Below, piece after piece: positions 16,135 to 24,316 of a DNA stretch of 64,000 nucleotides. Position numbers and translations under genes: made by a program. The DNA comes from Candidatus Nitrospira nitrificans (GTDB lineage: Bacteria > Nitrospirota > Nitrospiria > Nitrospirales > Nitrospiraceae). Under the pieces are notes generated by a model. It was not told where the DNA came from and did not search any database. It was given only the letters and a program-made list of their open reading frames with translations. Where the stretch lies: positions 42,272 to 106,271 of the forward strand of contig NZ_CZPZ01000009.1 in the NCBI RefSeq assembly GCF_001458775.1, in the 5' to 3' direction. Numbering within the stretch: position 1 is the first letter of the stretch; each line of letters opens with the position of its first letter.

Positions 16135-16758
16135 ATGGAGAAGCCAGTGGTGGTGTGTTTAGATCTGGAAGGAGTGCTCGTGCCGGAGATATGGATCAAT
16201 GTCGCACTGAAGACCGGCATTGCTGATTTGAAGATCACGACTCGCGAGATGCCCGATTACGACAAGCTCATGAGGCAGCGGCTGGACATTCTCGATCGGC
16301 ATGCGTTGAAGATCGGCGACATTCAAGATGTGATCGACAAGATGGGGCCGTTGGACGGCGCACCCGAGTTCCTCGCATGGCTGCGCGAACGTTGCCAAGT
16401 CATTATTCTGTCCGACACCTTCTATCAGTTTGCCCAGCCCCTCATGCGGCAGCTGGGCTTTCCGACGCTCTTCTGCAATCAGCTGGAGATCGACGGGAAT
16501 GGGCGCATCATGAACTACCACATGAGAATGCAGGATCCCAAGAAGCACGCAGTGGCTGCCCTCAAATCGCTGAACTTCTTGACGCTGGCGGCAGGTGATT
16601 CATACAACGATACGGCCATGCTGGGTGAAGCTCACGCCGGATTTTTCTTTTGTCCTCCCGAGCATCTACCGAAAGAATTCCCTCGGTTTCCCGTGACGCG
16701 GAACTATGGTGAACTGCGGGAACAGTTAATGACAGCAGGCCGGCTCATAGGGCCATGA
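16135..16758 (+). CDS. thrH: ThrH: phosphoserine phosphatase / homoserine phosphotransferase
   Basis: A 207-aa HAD-family enzyme. The nucleophile motif CLDLEGVLVPEIW gives Asp at about residue 9; motif II is IILSDTFYQF (about 92-101), Lys of motif III is in DPKKHAV, and the acidic motif IV is AAGDSYNDTAML (about 152-163). The Leu-Glu-Gly after the nucleophile and the 205-residue length fit ThrH rather than SerB. ThrH dephosphorylates phosphoserine and can transfer the phosphate to homoserine, linking serine and threonine synthesis. Start chosen at ATG 16135, with GAGGAGA 7 nt upstream; an in-frame ATG 18 nt earlier includes the ribosome site and is less likely. No other serine gene is near. 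Confidence 0.92.
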   Translation: MEKPVVVCLDLEGVLVPEIWINVALKTGIADLKITTREMPDYDKLMRQRLDILDRHALKIGDIQDVIDKMGPLDGAPEFLAWLRERCQVIILSDTFYQFAQPLMRQLGFPTLFCNQLEIDGNGRIMNYHMRMQDPKKHAVAALKSLNFLTLAAGDSYNDTAMLGEAHAGFFFCPPEHLPKEFPRFPVTRNYGELREQLMTAGRLIGP

Positions 16759-16816
16759 AGTCTGGCGGTAGAGGGACGCTGTCGCGTCATGAAAGAAGGG
16801 GTGTGGCGAGGATAGG

Positions 16817-16958
16817 CTAGCAGGGGTTCAAAAGGGCCGTTCAGCAAGGCCGCAGCGAGCGAAGAGGCGAGGCGTGCGATGTGACCTGCCTCGCGAAGCC
16901 GCTTCGGCCAGGTGGGAAACAGCGTTGGAGGAATTGTTCAATAGCCTGAGCCTGCTAG
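16817..16958. repeat. MITE-like intergenic repeat, copy 1
   Basis: A 142-bp non-coding unit bounded by perfect inverted ends CTAGCAGG (16817-16824) and CCTGCTAG (16951-16958). The interior GTTCAAAAGGGCCGTTCAGC and CAGCGAGCGAAGAGGCGAGG recur, diverged and in the opposite orientation, at 51297-51499. It has no coding capacity and touches the stop region of the porin gene. It looks like a small non-autonomous mobile repeat. Confidence 0.65.
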
Positions 16959-18670
16959 AAGTTTATCCAGAGTTGGACATAGGCCCAATCTTGTCCGACG
17001 TCCCGGCGTCCCAAATTGTGTGAAATATACGGACCAGGGAACAGGTGACCATACCCGCCTTGAAAGGCGACCATTCCGTTCATAAAGAAATGGGTCCAGA
17101 CGACATCGACTTCGTCACCGATATGGGTCGCGGTGTTGTCCGGCCGCGAGAAGACATAGACACCCTGGCTTGCGCGATACCAATTGTCGCGAGCGTTCGC
17201 AAGGTGGATGTTGGTGTACCAGAGTTCGATGTGGTCGTCTTTGGTCAGGCGTGCCTGGAAGTTGCCTGAGAAGCTCATCATGTTCTTCCACGCTATGACA
17301 TCCATGTATCCCATGTGAATGTGATTCGTCGGGAAGAAGTTTTCGAAGGTGTTGGCGGTCTTACAATCGCCGTAGGCAGCGTTGAGAGTACAATTCGCTC
17401 GGCCGTCGCCGGAGGCATAGTCGAAATTGAAGGCGATACGTGGTTTGCCCGGTAGATTGAAGGCCGTATACCCGATCCAGTTTCTCGTCGCCCACGCATT
17501 GATGTGAAGGCATTTCCCCTCTCCTCCAGGGTCGCCACAGAGGGCGCTGGCACTGGCAGCTGTGTCCCCCATCTGGCCGAACTGATAGACCACTTCGCTG
17601 GAAGCATCGAAATAGCCTTTTTTCATGGCCACACGTGTTCCGACGGTATGGCGGGTTTGATTGCCGTGCTTTGGGGTGCCCAGCCCTTGGGAAGAAATGT
17701 CTCCACCGCCGAGGTTGCTCTTGTAATAGGCATAGAATGGTTCAATCAAGAACCCTGGGACCGCTTTGATCTGGTTGTACAAGATAAAGAGATCTGCATC
17801 CCCAGCCGCGTTTCTTGCTTGACCGGTCCCCCCGATATTCGGGTTTCCGCTCCCGAGGGCCGCCCCTTGTAAGAGGTCTGTTTCCGCTGTCCGAAACCAT
17901 CCGGCATGGGTATCCATGATGCTGTGGCTATACTGCACCATGACCCCGTCGAAGGAGAAACCTGTGTTGGCCCAATCGAAGTGGCCGAACAAACTTTGGT
18001 CCCCGAAAACGAGATATTGACGACCCGCTTTTAGCCCCAAGCCCTGTATCCCGGCAAAATTGCGGATCAACATGTAACCGGCTCGTATGCCCAGTGAGCA
18101 GACTGGCCGTCCACCCTGACTGGGTGTCGAGCCGCATGTATGGATAATGGGATCTCCGTTATTCCCCGCGCCTCCGGCGCCGACCGGCGTTCCGTTTCCA
18201 CCCCAGGTGCGAGAATCAATAAGTTCGAGGTAAAAATTGACATCGGGGGACAGATCGTAGCCGATCCCCAGTCGGGTCATCTGCTGGACAAATTGATCGT
18301 TGGCTTTGCCGATCAGGCTGTTGGGAGCAATACCCGGGGCATTACATTGTCCAGCCGCTCCGATCCCGCCGCCGAAACAGACATTGTTGCGGTATTCAGG
18401 CCGGACGCGAAGGTCGGCGCGCATCCACAGATTGCGAAGATCAAAGTTCCTACCGATTCTGGGGTCGAACGGTTCGTAGGCTTCCTTTTGAGGGATACCG
18501 CGGCCGATCACGATCGGATTGGTAATCTTTTCACCCGGTGGTAATTCGAAGGCGCTTTGGGCTGGACTGGACGACGCCATGAGTCCGACCGCCGCCGTCA
18601 TGACCGCGAGGAAGACCGTCCGCCACTGTCCCTGAACTCGAGGCTCAGGAGTCGTCTCTAGGGTAGCCAT
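16955..18670 (-). CDS. Alginate-export-type outer-membrane porin
   Basis: A 571-aa protein. After a charged start, a hydrophobic signal (TVFLAVMTAAVGLMASSSPAQSA, about 18-40) directs export. The mature part is rich in aromatic/glycine beta strands, begins with DLRNLWMRADLRVRPEYRN (about 76-94) as in alginate-export barrels, and ends with an aromatic residue (VQLWINF), the usual outer-membrane sorting signal. Internal Cys pairs (NNVCFGGG, CGSTPSQGGRPVC) may form loop disulphides. It probably forms an outer-membrane channel; the real substrate in Nitrospira is unlikely to be alginate and is unknown. It lies downstream of the two TatA-type genes on the same strand but separated by 121 nt, and has its own ATG start. 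Confidence 0.85.
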   Translation of the reverse strand: MATLETTPEPRVQGQWRTVFLAVMTAAVGLMASSSPAQSAFELPPGEKITNPIVIGRGIPQKEAYEPFDPRIGRNFDLRNLWMRADLRVRPEYRNNVCFGGGIGAAGQCNAPGIAPNSLIGKANDQFVQQMTRLGIGYDLSPDVNFYLELIDSRTWGGNGTPVGAGGAGNNGDPIIHTCGSTPSQGGRPVCSLGIRAGYMLIRNFAGIQGLGLKAGRQYLVFGDQSLFGHFDWANTGFSFDGVMVQYSHSIMDTHAGWFRTAETDLLQGAALGSGNPNIGGTGQARNAAGDADLFILYNQIKAVPGFLIEPFYAYYKSNLGGGDISSQGLGTPKHGNQTRHTVGTRVAMKKGYFDASSEVVYQFGQMGDTAASASALCGDPGGEGKCLHINAWATRNWIGYTAFNLPGKPRIAFNFDYASGDGRANCTLNAAYGDCKTANTFENFFPTNHIHMGYMDVIAWKNMMSFSGNFQARLTKDDHIELWYTNIHLANARDNWYRASQGVYVFSRPDNTATHIGDEVDVVWTHFFMNGMVAFQGGYGHLFPGPYISHNLGRRDVGQDWAYVQLWINF

Positions 18671-18791
18671 GCTCTGAAAAAGAATTAGGTCGATGTCCGC
18701 AGGTCTCTCAGCATGAGAGGGGAAATAGCGGGGAATTTCTGTAGCCCGTGTCCTCTTTGTGAAATCACTGCATTGATCATGTGCGGTTAGT

Positions 18792-19091
18792 TTACATCTG
18801 ACCCGACTTGCTGATGGATGCGGGAGCCTCCTCCGGAGGGGTACCTGCGGCCGTAATTTCTTCTTCGGCTTCTTTCAAGGAAGCTTGAAGGTCCTGTTCG
18901 ACCATCTTGACTTCTTGCTGAATCATATTCAGTTCCGGCTCCACGGACTTGCGAAGATCTTCAGCTGTATCTTTAAAGCCTTTGATGGCCTTCCCGACTT
19001 GCCGTCCGACTTCAGGAAGTTGTTTGGGACCAAATAGGAGAAAGGCGATCACCAGAATAATTAAGATCTCGCTGGCTCCCAATCCAAACAT
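18792..19091 (-). CDS. TatA/TatB-type twin-arginine translocase subunit
   Basis: A 99-aa protein with the Tat architecture: one short N-terminal membrane helix (SEILIILVIAFLLFG, about 7-21) containing an early Glu, the hinge FGPKQLPEVG, an amphipathic helix (RQVGKAIKGFKDTAEDL) and an acidic tail with a long coiled-coil-like segment (PELNMIQQEVKMVEQDLQAS). The longer helical tail and Glu in the membrane helix lean toward TatB, but FGPKQLP is also seen in TatA. Tat carries folded proteins with an RR signal across the inner membrane; nxrA at the right end of this window has such a signal. It lies 72 nt downstream of the second Tat gene, presumably one operon. tatC is not in the window. Confidence 0.88.
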   Translation of the reverse strand: MFGLGASEILIILVIAFLLFGPKQLPEVGRQVGKAIKGFKDTAEDLRKSVEPELNMIQQEVKMVEQDLQASLKEAEEEITAAGTPPEEAPASISKSGQM

Positions 19092-19163
19092 GCGTCACGG
19101 TGCTGGCAAAGGTACTGCCGTTAATATTTCGCTGTCTCGTCGGCACAGCGCACTCAGGCCCGT

Positions 19164-19448
19164 TTACCCTTGTTTCACCTGGCCCGACTGCGTCGATTGG
19201 GAAGCGGGCGATGGTGAGGCGTCTGATTGAGCGCCGACCTGATTTGACGGAGTTGCCTGTGGCTGGGCCTGCTGAGACTGTTCGGCCGGTGTGACGTCGA
19301 TGGCATCGGCTTCATGCACAGACTTCTTGAAGCCTTTGATAGCCTTACCGAGGCCTTCGCCCAATTGAGGAAGTTTACCTGCGCCGAAAATGATCAAGAC
19401 AATGATCAAAATCAGCAGTAATTCCATCCACCCAAATGACCCGAACAT
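19164..19448 (-). CDS. tatA: Twin-arginine translocase subunit TatA
   Basis: A 94-aa protein: N-terminal membrane helix WMELLLILIIVLIIFG (about 7-22), the TatA hinge FGAGKLPQLGEGLGKAIKGF (about 21-40) and a Gln/Ala/Ser-rich tail. The FGxxKLP motif and the following amphipathic helix are diagnostic of TatA, which oligomerises to form the Tat pore. It is the first gene of a probable two-gene tat operon that continues with the gene 72 nt downstream. The tail is low-complexity (AQPQATPSN, SPSPASQSTQ), as is usual. Confidence 0.92.
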   Translation of the reverse strand: MFGSFGWMELLLILIIVLIIFGAGKLPQLGEGLGKAIKGFKKSVHEADAIDVTPAEQSQQAQPQATPSNQVGAQSDASPSPASQSTQSGQVKQG

Positions 19449-19591
19449 CAGGACCTCAAAAGAAGGTGATGAGTTTGGACCTCAACTGCAGCGGTCCCGG
19501 ACATAGAGAGATTGCTCCTCTGCACCCGTCGTTGCGAAGGCTATAGGAAGATTGCAGGACAAGTCAAGAAGAACAGAGCGATTGAGTGGAG

Positions 19592-20674
19592 TTAGAACGG
19601 TTGGATAATTCCTCCGCCGAGGACATGGTCGCCATCATAGAAGACGGCGGATTGGCCTGGACTGAGCGCCCGTTGAGGCACCTGGAACCGAATGCGGATG
19701 CTCGAGGAGGTGGCCGGCGACAGAATGGCTGGTGACGGGGGAGTCGCGTAGCGGACTTTGACCTGAACCTCCGCCGGTTTTTCCAATAAACGGGCTGCAA
19801 AGAGATTGAGATCGCTTACCGTACATTCTTGTCTGTTGAGGGATTCTTCCGGTCCGAGCACGACGCTATTGCTCTCTGGGCGTACCTGTTGAACATAGAG
19901 CCGTTGGCCTGTCGCTATACCAAGGCCACGTCGTTGGCCGGGTGTATAGAACGCAATGCCGTCGTGGCGACCAAGAGGTTGCCCCATCTCATTGATAAAA
20001 AGGCCTGGTTGTTTGGCCTCGGGAAGCTCCTTCTCGATGAAGGTACGGTAGTCTCCTTGAGTGACAAAGCAGATCTCCTGACTTTCCTTCAGCTCGTCGG
20101 CTGGGAGCCCTAAGACCTCGGCTTCTCTCCAGACCTCCGATTTTGTCAGGTGGCCAAGAGGGAAGAGGAGCTTGGGCAGCCAGTGAGGATTGAGGCGGTA
20201 GAGAAAGTAGGTTTGATCCTTGCGCTCATCGGTTGCCCGTGCCAGAACCCGAGTGTCCTCATAGTTTTGGAGACGGGCATAATGGCCGGTCGCTACGTAG
20301 TTGATGTTGCGGGCGGCGGCGAGATCGATGAGGCCCCGAAGCTTCACTCTCTCGTTACAGCGGACACATGGATTGGGTGTGGTGCCGGTCGTATAGCCGT
20401 GGAGAAAGTCATCGATGACTCCTTTCTGAAAGATGTCGCGCGTATCGATGACTTCGTGCGAGATGTGAAGAAGTTTGGCGACGTGCTTGGCGATGCCGAC
20501 CTTACAGCAGCTCCGTTCCTGCCATTTTTTCGATGTTGCCGCGGTTTCGTCCTCGTGTTCCCATACCTGGAGGGTAATGCCGTGCACCTCGTAGCCTTGG
20601 TGTACGAGCAATGAGGCTGCGACAGAGCTGTCCACTCCACCGCTCATACCGAGGAGGACGGTTGGGCGAGTCAT
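19592..20674 (-). CDS. mnmA: tRNA-specific 2-thiouridylase MnmA
   Basis: A 360-aa enzyme that makes 2-thiouridine at wobble position 34 of Lys, Glu and Gln tRNAs. The PP-loop GMSGGVDSSVAASLL (about 9-23) binds ATP. The catalytic Cys pair is in NPCVRCNERVK (about 101-111) and CFVTQGDYR (about 202 on). A C-terminal beta-barrel domain follows, with FYTPGQRRGLGI near 242 and the closing VFYDGDHVLGGGIIQPF. Length and motif order are normal. It probably acts together with MnmE/MnmG, whose genes are also in this window (24317-27666) although in a separate transcript. Start is ATG at the family's usual place. Confidence 0.96.
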   Translation of the reverse strand: MTRPTVLLGMSGGVDSSVAASLLVHQGYEVHGITLQVWEHEDETAATSKKWQERSCCKVGIAKHVAKLLHISHEVIDTRDIFQKGVIDDFLHGYTTGTTPNPCVRCNERVKLRGLIDLAAARNINYVATGHYARLQNYEDTRVLARATDERKDQTYFLYRLNPHWLPKLLFPLGHLTKSEVWREAEVLGLPADELKESQEICFVTQGDYRTFIEKELPEAKQPGLFINEMGQPLGRHDGIAFYTPGQRRGLGIATGQRLYVQQVRPESNSVVLGPEESLNRQECTVSDLNLFAARLLEKPAEVQVKVRYATPPSPAILSPATSSSIRIRFQVPQRALSPGQSAVFYDGDHVLGGGIIQPF

Positions 20675-20710
20675 TGGACCGACATTGTACCGGGAGGAGT
20701 CGACAAAGGG

Positions 20711-21157
20711 CTAGAGGTCTACCACGCGAGTCTTGCCTCGATGGGATGCTAAATCGTGAACGTTCTTGGATGAGGGTTGGCTCTCATCGACCCACTTATG
20801 AGCTCCCATATCGCACATGCCATGGAAGTGCGCGCCATCTTCGATCGAAATGCCTGGTGTACGAATGTCGCCGATGAGCACTCCGGGCTTAAGGATTTGA
20901 ATTTTGGTCGTGGCGGTGACGGTGCCGTTGACCTTGCCGCTGGTCATGAGGGTGCCGGCGGAAAGAATGCCTTTGATAACCGCCTGCTCTCCGATAATGA
21001 GAGTCCCGGTGGTATGAACTTCCCCTTCAACGCGTCCGTCGATGCGGATGGTCCCATCAAAGTTGAGAACACCCTTGAAATCGACTCCCTTTCCGAGGAA
21101 GGTGAAATTATCACTGTCGCTGGTGTCCTGAGCGCTTTTTTCGCCTAGGGCCCACAT
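20711..21157 (-). CDS. Bactofilin family protein
   Basis: A 148-aa protein built on the bactofilin (DUF583) beta-helix: GKGVDFKGVLNFDGTIRIDG (about 24-43) and then repeated short strands VEGEVHTTGTLIIGEQAVIKG and GKVNGTVTATTKIQIL. Bactofilins polymerise without nucleotides and act as cytoskeletal scaffolds for shape, stalks or chromosome positioning. The N-terminal tail is short and polar. A second bactofilin gene lies 131 nt upstream on the same strand, and the parAB operon just beyond it; bactofilin-ParAB links are known from Myxococcus, which makes a role in chromosome placement worth considering, but that is inference. Confidence 0.92.
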   Translation of the reverse strand: MWALGEKSAQDTSDSDNFTFLGKGVDFKGVLNFDGTIRIDGRVEGEVHTTGTLIIGEQAVIKGILSAGTLMTSGKVNGTVTATTKIQILKPGVLIGDIRTPGISIEDGAHFHGMCDMGAHKWVDESQPSSKNVHDLASHRGKTRVVDL

Positions 21158-21225
21158 CAGTTGTCCTTGCTCCTTGTGACCAAAACCGAGGAAGCGGCGT
21201 CCTGACGCAAGTGGGATTGGACAGG

Positions 21226-21264
21226 AGAGAGGGGCTTATTCAGCGAGAAGATCCTCCCCTCTCT
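21226..21264. repeat. 9-bp inverted repeat between the two bactofilin genes
   Basis: AGAGAGGGG at 21226-21234 pairs with CCCCTCTCT at 21256-21264, loop 21 nt. It falls in the spacer between the upstream bactofilin's stop and the downstream bactofilin's start, where it could attenuate transcription or shield the mRNA. There is no T-run. Confidence 0.4.
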
Positions 21265-21288
21265 GTGTCGTCTAGTGTATCACATGCT

Positions 21289-21783
21289 CTAGGCGGGAAC
21301 CCTCCGGATGGCGGGTTCATCCGATATTCCAACCGCACGGAGATGGGTGGTGTCACGTTGGGATGTGGAGTCGGCGTGTTCCATCTCCAAGGTACCGTTG
21401 AAGAGGACGCCTTCTTCCATGGACAGCATCGGCGTGGTGACTCCACCGTTGATGATCGCAGGTGCTCGCAGCTTCATTTTATCTCGGGCGTGAATATCCC
21501 CTGTAATTTTTCCCTTACAGACGATCGTGCCGGCCGTCACTTTCGCTGTGATGACGGCTTCTTCGCCGACCAGCAGGATGCCATCGGTATGGATTTCTCC
21601 GTCAAGAGTCCCATCAATCCGTACGGTTCCGTTATAGGTGATTGTGCCCTTGAACACGACGCCCTTGCCGACGAACGCGCTGACATCTTGGCCGGGTTCG
21701 TGCCGCATAGGTTCAAGGCTCGATCCATTGCCTTCAATGTCAACCTCGTCGGAACGCCTGCCGTCTTGTTTGTCCTTCCACAT
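21289..21783 (-). CDS. Bactofilin family protein
   Basis: A 164-aa bactofilin: GKGVVFKGTITYNGTVRIDG and then DGEIHTDGILLVGEEAVITA and GKITGDIHARDKMKL repeat the beta-helix period. It is clearly a paralogue of the next gene downstream. The polar N-terminal 35 residues (DKQDGRRSDEVDIEGN) and an acidic C-terminal tail flank the core. Start chosen at ATG 21783, with GGAGG 7 nt upstream; the in-frame GTG six codons earlier would include this ribosome site in the coding region. The pair may form a mixed filament; order and spacing suggest one transcript. Confidence 0.92.
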   Translation of the reverse strand: MWKDKQDGRRSDEVDIEGNGSSLEPMRHEPGQDVSAFVGKGVVFKGTITYNGTVRIDGTLDGEIHTDGILLVGEEAVITAKVTAGTIVCKGKITGDIHARDKMKLRAPAIINGGVTTPMLSMEEGVLFNGTLEMEHADSTSQRDTTHLRAVGISDEPAIRRVPA

Positions 21784-21955
21784 ATGCTCGCCTCCTCTCA
21801 CGATTTGGGCTAGGGGAGTCCGACCGAAGGGCGGAGTCCGTATCGTTAAAGGATATATCGGTCGGGTCCGCCGAAATATTTAGCGGCCATCTAGGTGGGA
21901 AACGCCAACGAGAACCCATTTAGGGGCGTGTGCGGGTACCGAGACACGATGCCAC

Positions 21956-22804
21956 TTAGCTGAGCAGAGTTTCCACAATGCCGTCAAGTTCGGCAGGGGA
22001 AAAATAATGAATGACGATCTTCCCTCCTTGGTCTTGAGAGTGGATCGTTACTTTCGTGCCTAAGCGTTTCTGTAATCTGGCTTCGAGGTCCGCCCATGGG
22101 GAACTGGGAGACGCTTTGGGCTGCCGCTTCTTTCCTGCAAGGGAGAGCTCTACGAGTCTTTCTGTCTCTCTGACCGACAGAGCTCCGGACGCTACCATTT
22201 TGCCGATCTTCAACTGGTCTTCCGGGGATGAAAGGCCGAGGAGAGCTTTCGCATGACCCGTTGTCAGAGTGCCTCCTTGGACGAGTTCCTGGAGTTCAGG
22301 ATGAAGATGGATCAATCGAACGAAGTTCGCCACGGAAGAGCGATCACGACCGACCTTCGCGGCGATGGCGTCTTGTGTGAGGCCGAACTCATTCATCATG
22401 CGCGAATAGGCGCGTGCAGTCTCCATGGGATTCAGGTCTTCGCGTTGGAGATTTTCAACCAATGCCAACAAGAGTGATTCTTGATCACTGCAATTGCGAA
22501 TGATAACGGGAATGGTCTCGAGACCGGCTTCTTTTGATGCGCGCCACCGACGCTCTCCAGAGATCAGTTCATACATGCCGTCCCCCTTGCGGCGGACCAT
22601 AATCGGCTGAAGCACGCCGCTCTCCTTGATGGAAGCCGTCAGTTCAGCGAGTTCGTCCGGCGGGAAGGTGTGTCGCGGTTGATAGCGATTGGGGACAATA
22701 GTGTCGATCCGTATCCTTTGGACATCGGTCGGCTCAGTAGGGGGGCTCACCCTGGAGGATGGGAGGAGAGCACCAAGACCTTTACCGAGAGCTTTTTTCT
22801 CCAT
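21956..22804 (-). CDS. parB: Chromosome-partitioning protein ParB
   Basis: A 282-aa ParB/Spo0J. The start reads ALGKGLGALLPSS, the usual ParA-stimulating N-terminus; the ParB/Srx CTPase domain contains RYQPRHTFPPDELAEL (about 39-54) and SGERRWRASKEAG (about 78-90), followed by the helix-turn-helix DNA-binding domain (LTQDAIAAKVGRDRSSVANF, about 135-154) and a C-terminal dimer domain. ParB loads on parS and spreads along DNA; two perfect parS copies lie upstream at 23581 and 24249. Start chosen at ATG 22804 with AAGGAG 10 nt upstream. It overlaps the end of parA by 23 nt, so they are translationally coupled. Confidence 0.96.
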   Translation of the reverse strand: MEKKALGKGLGALLPSSRVSPPTEPTDVQRIRIDTIVPNRYQPRHTFPPDELAELTASIKESGVLQPIMVRRKGDGMYELISGERRWRASKEAGLETIPVIIRNCSDQESLLLALVENLQREDLNPMETARAYSRMMNEFGLTQDAIAAKVGRDRSSVANFVRLIHLHPELQELVQGGTLTTGHAKALLGLSSPEDQLKIGKMVASGALSVRETERLVELSLAGKKRQPKASPSSPWADLEARLQKRLGTKVTIHSQDQGGKIVIHYFSPAELDGIVETLLS

Positions 22805-23558
22805 TGGCAATAAACTCCTTAGCTAAATGTACGTAAGATTGCGAGCCAGCCGATGCTACGTTGTACAAAATTCCGGGTCGGCCGTAACTCGGAGCTTCGG
22901 CGAGCGAGACGTTACGGGGGATGACAGCGTGATACACCTTATCAATGAAGTGAGAGCGTACTTGTTCTGCTACCTGTCTGGCTAAGCTATTACGAGAGTC
23001 GAACATCGTCAGGACGATTCCCTCCAGGTCGAGGCGTGAGTTAAACGATTGACGGACAAGATCGATGCTCCTAATGAGTCTGGTCAGACCTTCCATTGCA
23101 TAATATTCGCATTGAACTGGTATGAGAACAGAATCTGCGGCGGTAAGAGCATTAATGGTGAGGATTCCAAGGGCCGGAGGGCAATCTAGAAAAATATAAT
23201 CATAGACTTCTCTGATCTCACTAATGATGGACTTGAGATGACTTTCACGGCCCTCAATAGTGACAAGTTCAACTTCAGCTCCAGCAAGATCCGCATTGGC
23301 TGGCAGGAGTGAAAGTCCTGAAACTGATGTTTCTATTGAAGATTCTTGAATCGTACTGGTTTTAGCAAGGCAACTGTACGTCGTGCTCTTTAATGTCCCA
23401 TGATCAATGCCAAGGCCACTGGTGGCATTTCCCTGGGGGTCCATATCAATGAGTAAAACAGTTTTCCCTTCTAAGGCAATAGCGGATGATAGATTTATCG
23501 CCGTAGTCGTCTTACCAACTCCGCCTTTTTGATTTGCAACTGCAACGACCTTTCCCAT
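22782..23558 (-). CDS. parA: Chromosome-partitioning ATPase ParA (Soj-like)
   Basis: A 258-aa deviant-Walker ATPase. Walker A KGGVGKTTTAINLS begins at about residue 10, Walker A' is LIDMDPQGNATSG (about 38-50), and Walker B is IFLDCPPALG near 118. ParA forms a gradient on the nucleoid that pulls ParB-parS complexes apart. Start chosen at MGKVVAVANQ, with AGGAG 7 nt upstream; the frame is open upstream through the parS palindrome (23581-23596), which would read MLFHVEQ-like text and is not part of the protein. Operon: parA is downstream of rsmG and overlaps parB. Confidence 0.96.
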   Translation of the reverse strand: MGKVVAVANQKGGVGKTTTAINLSSAIALEGKTVLLIDMDPQGNATSGLGIDHGTLKSTTYSCLAKTSTIQESSIETSVSGLSLLPANADLAGAEVELVTIEGRESHLKSIISEIREVYDYIFLDCPPALGILTINALTAADSVLIPVQCEYYAMEGLTRLIRSIDLVRQSFNSRLDLEGIVLTMFDSRNSLARQVAEQVRSHFIDKVYHAVIPRNVSLAEAPSYGRPGILYNVASAGSQSYVHLAKEFIANGEKSSR

Positions 23559-23580
23559 TGAAAAGCTCCTACAGAAGAAT

Positions 23581-23596
23581 TGTTCCACGTGGAACA
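23581..23596. promoter_or_regulatory. parS site 1
   Basis: TGTTCCACGTGGAACA is a perfect 16-bp palindrome matching the bacterial parS consensus (TGTTNCACGTGNAACA). It lies 22 nt upstream of the parA start, so ParB bound here could also affect parAB expression. Confidence 0.92.
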
Positions 23597-23611
23597 GCAA
23601 GGGTATTTTTT

Positions 23612-24265
23612 TCAGACCGAAGGTATAACGATAGAAACAATTCTCTGTCCATAGTCTTTCTGAAGTTGAAATGAGTATTCACCAACTAATAACCAGTCGG
23701 ATGAAAGATCAGATCGATCGATCGGTTGTGACGAGTAGAGAATGGCTTTTCCTCCTTGTCGAAGGAGTTTCCTGCCGTCTTTCAAAATAAAGTCCTGTTT
23801 CAATGCACGAGTGGTCATGTAGTCAAACAGTTCATATGGCAAATGTTCGTTTATGAATCTCTCTAGAGTGCCATTGAATATGTCAACATTTGGTAGTCTA
23901 AGAAGGCCAATGAGAAAGCGAAGGAAGGAGACTTTCTTTACCACTGGCTCAACGAGAGTCAGATTTAAGTCTAATCTCGCAATTTTTAAAGGAATTCCTG
24001 GAAAACCCGCTCCTGTACCGACATCAAGCAGTCTGGCTCCAACCTTGATATCTTCAGCTCGGAGTGCGGCGAGAGAGTCTACAAAGTGTTTGATGATAAT
24101 CTCGTCATTTAAAGTAATGCTGGTGAGATTGATTGATCGATTCCAGAGTTGAAGCTGTTCAAGGTACAGTATGAACTGTTGCACCTGGTCGGTACTGAGT
24201 GGAATACCAATTTCAGCAGAACTTTTTTGCAACAGCGACGAAGGCGATTGTTCCACGTGGAACAA
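23612..24265 (-). CDS. rsmG: 16S rRNA (guanine-527-N7)-methyltransferase RsmG
   Basis: A 217-aa SAM-dependent enzyme that makes m7G527 in 16S rRNA. The SAM-binding motif LLDVGTGAGFPGIPLKI lies at about 73-89; NRSINLTSI (about 42-50) is the usual N-terminal family block and the middle TLVEPVVKK is the second strand. The most upstream start is TTG 24265, and the first codons (FHVEQ) are encoded by the second parS palindrome. Many annotated RsmG proteins begin this way, so either the start is real and parS doubles as coding sequence, or the true start is a later codon; no ribosome site decides it. It lies between mnmG and parA in the usual origin-side order. Confidence 0.93.
   Translation of the reverse strand: MFHVEQSPSSLLQKSSAEIGIPLSTDQVQQFILYLEQLQLWNRSINLTSITLNDEIIIKHFVDSLAALRAEDIKVGARLLDVGTGAGFPGIPLKIARLDLNLTLVEPVVKKVSFLRFLIGLLRLPNVDIFNGTLERFINEHLPYELFDYMTTRALKQDFILKDGRKLLRQGGKAILYSSQPIDRSDLSSDWLLVGEYSFQLQKDYGQRIVSIVIPSV
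24249..24264. promoter_or_regulatory. parS site 2
   Basis: A second TGTTCCACGTGGAACA, identical to site 1 and 668 bp away. It overlaps the first codons of rsmG, so the same bases may be both ParB-binding site and coding sequence. Confidence 0.92.
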
Positions 24266-24316
24266 TTACGCTGATACTTGATAGAGGTCAATAGGAAAGG
24301 TTGGCCGGATCTGATT

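Noticed and set aside
18792..19448. One gene fusing the two TatA-type proteins
   Set aside because: Each has its own start, membrane helix and stop, with 72 nt between; they are separate subunits.
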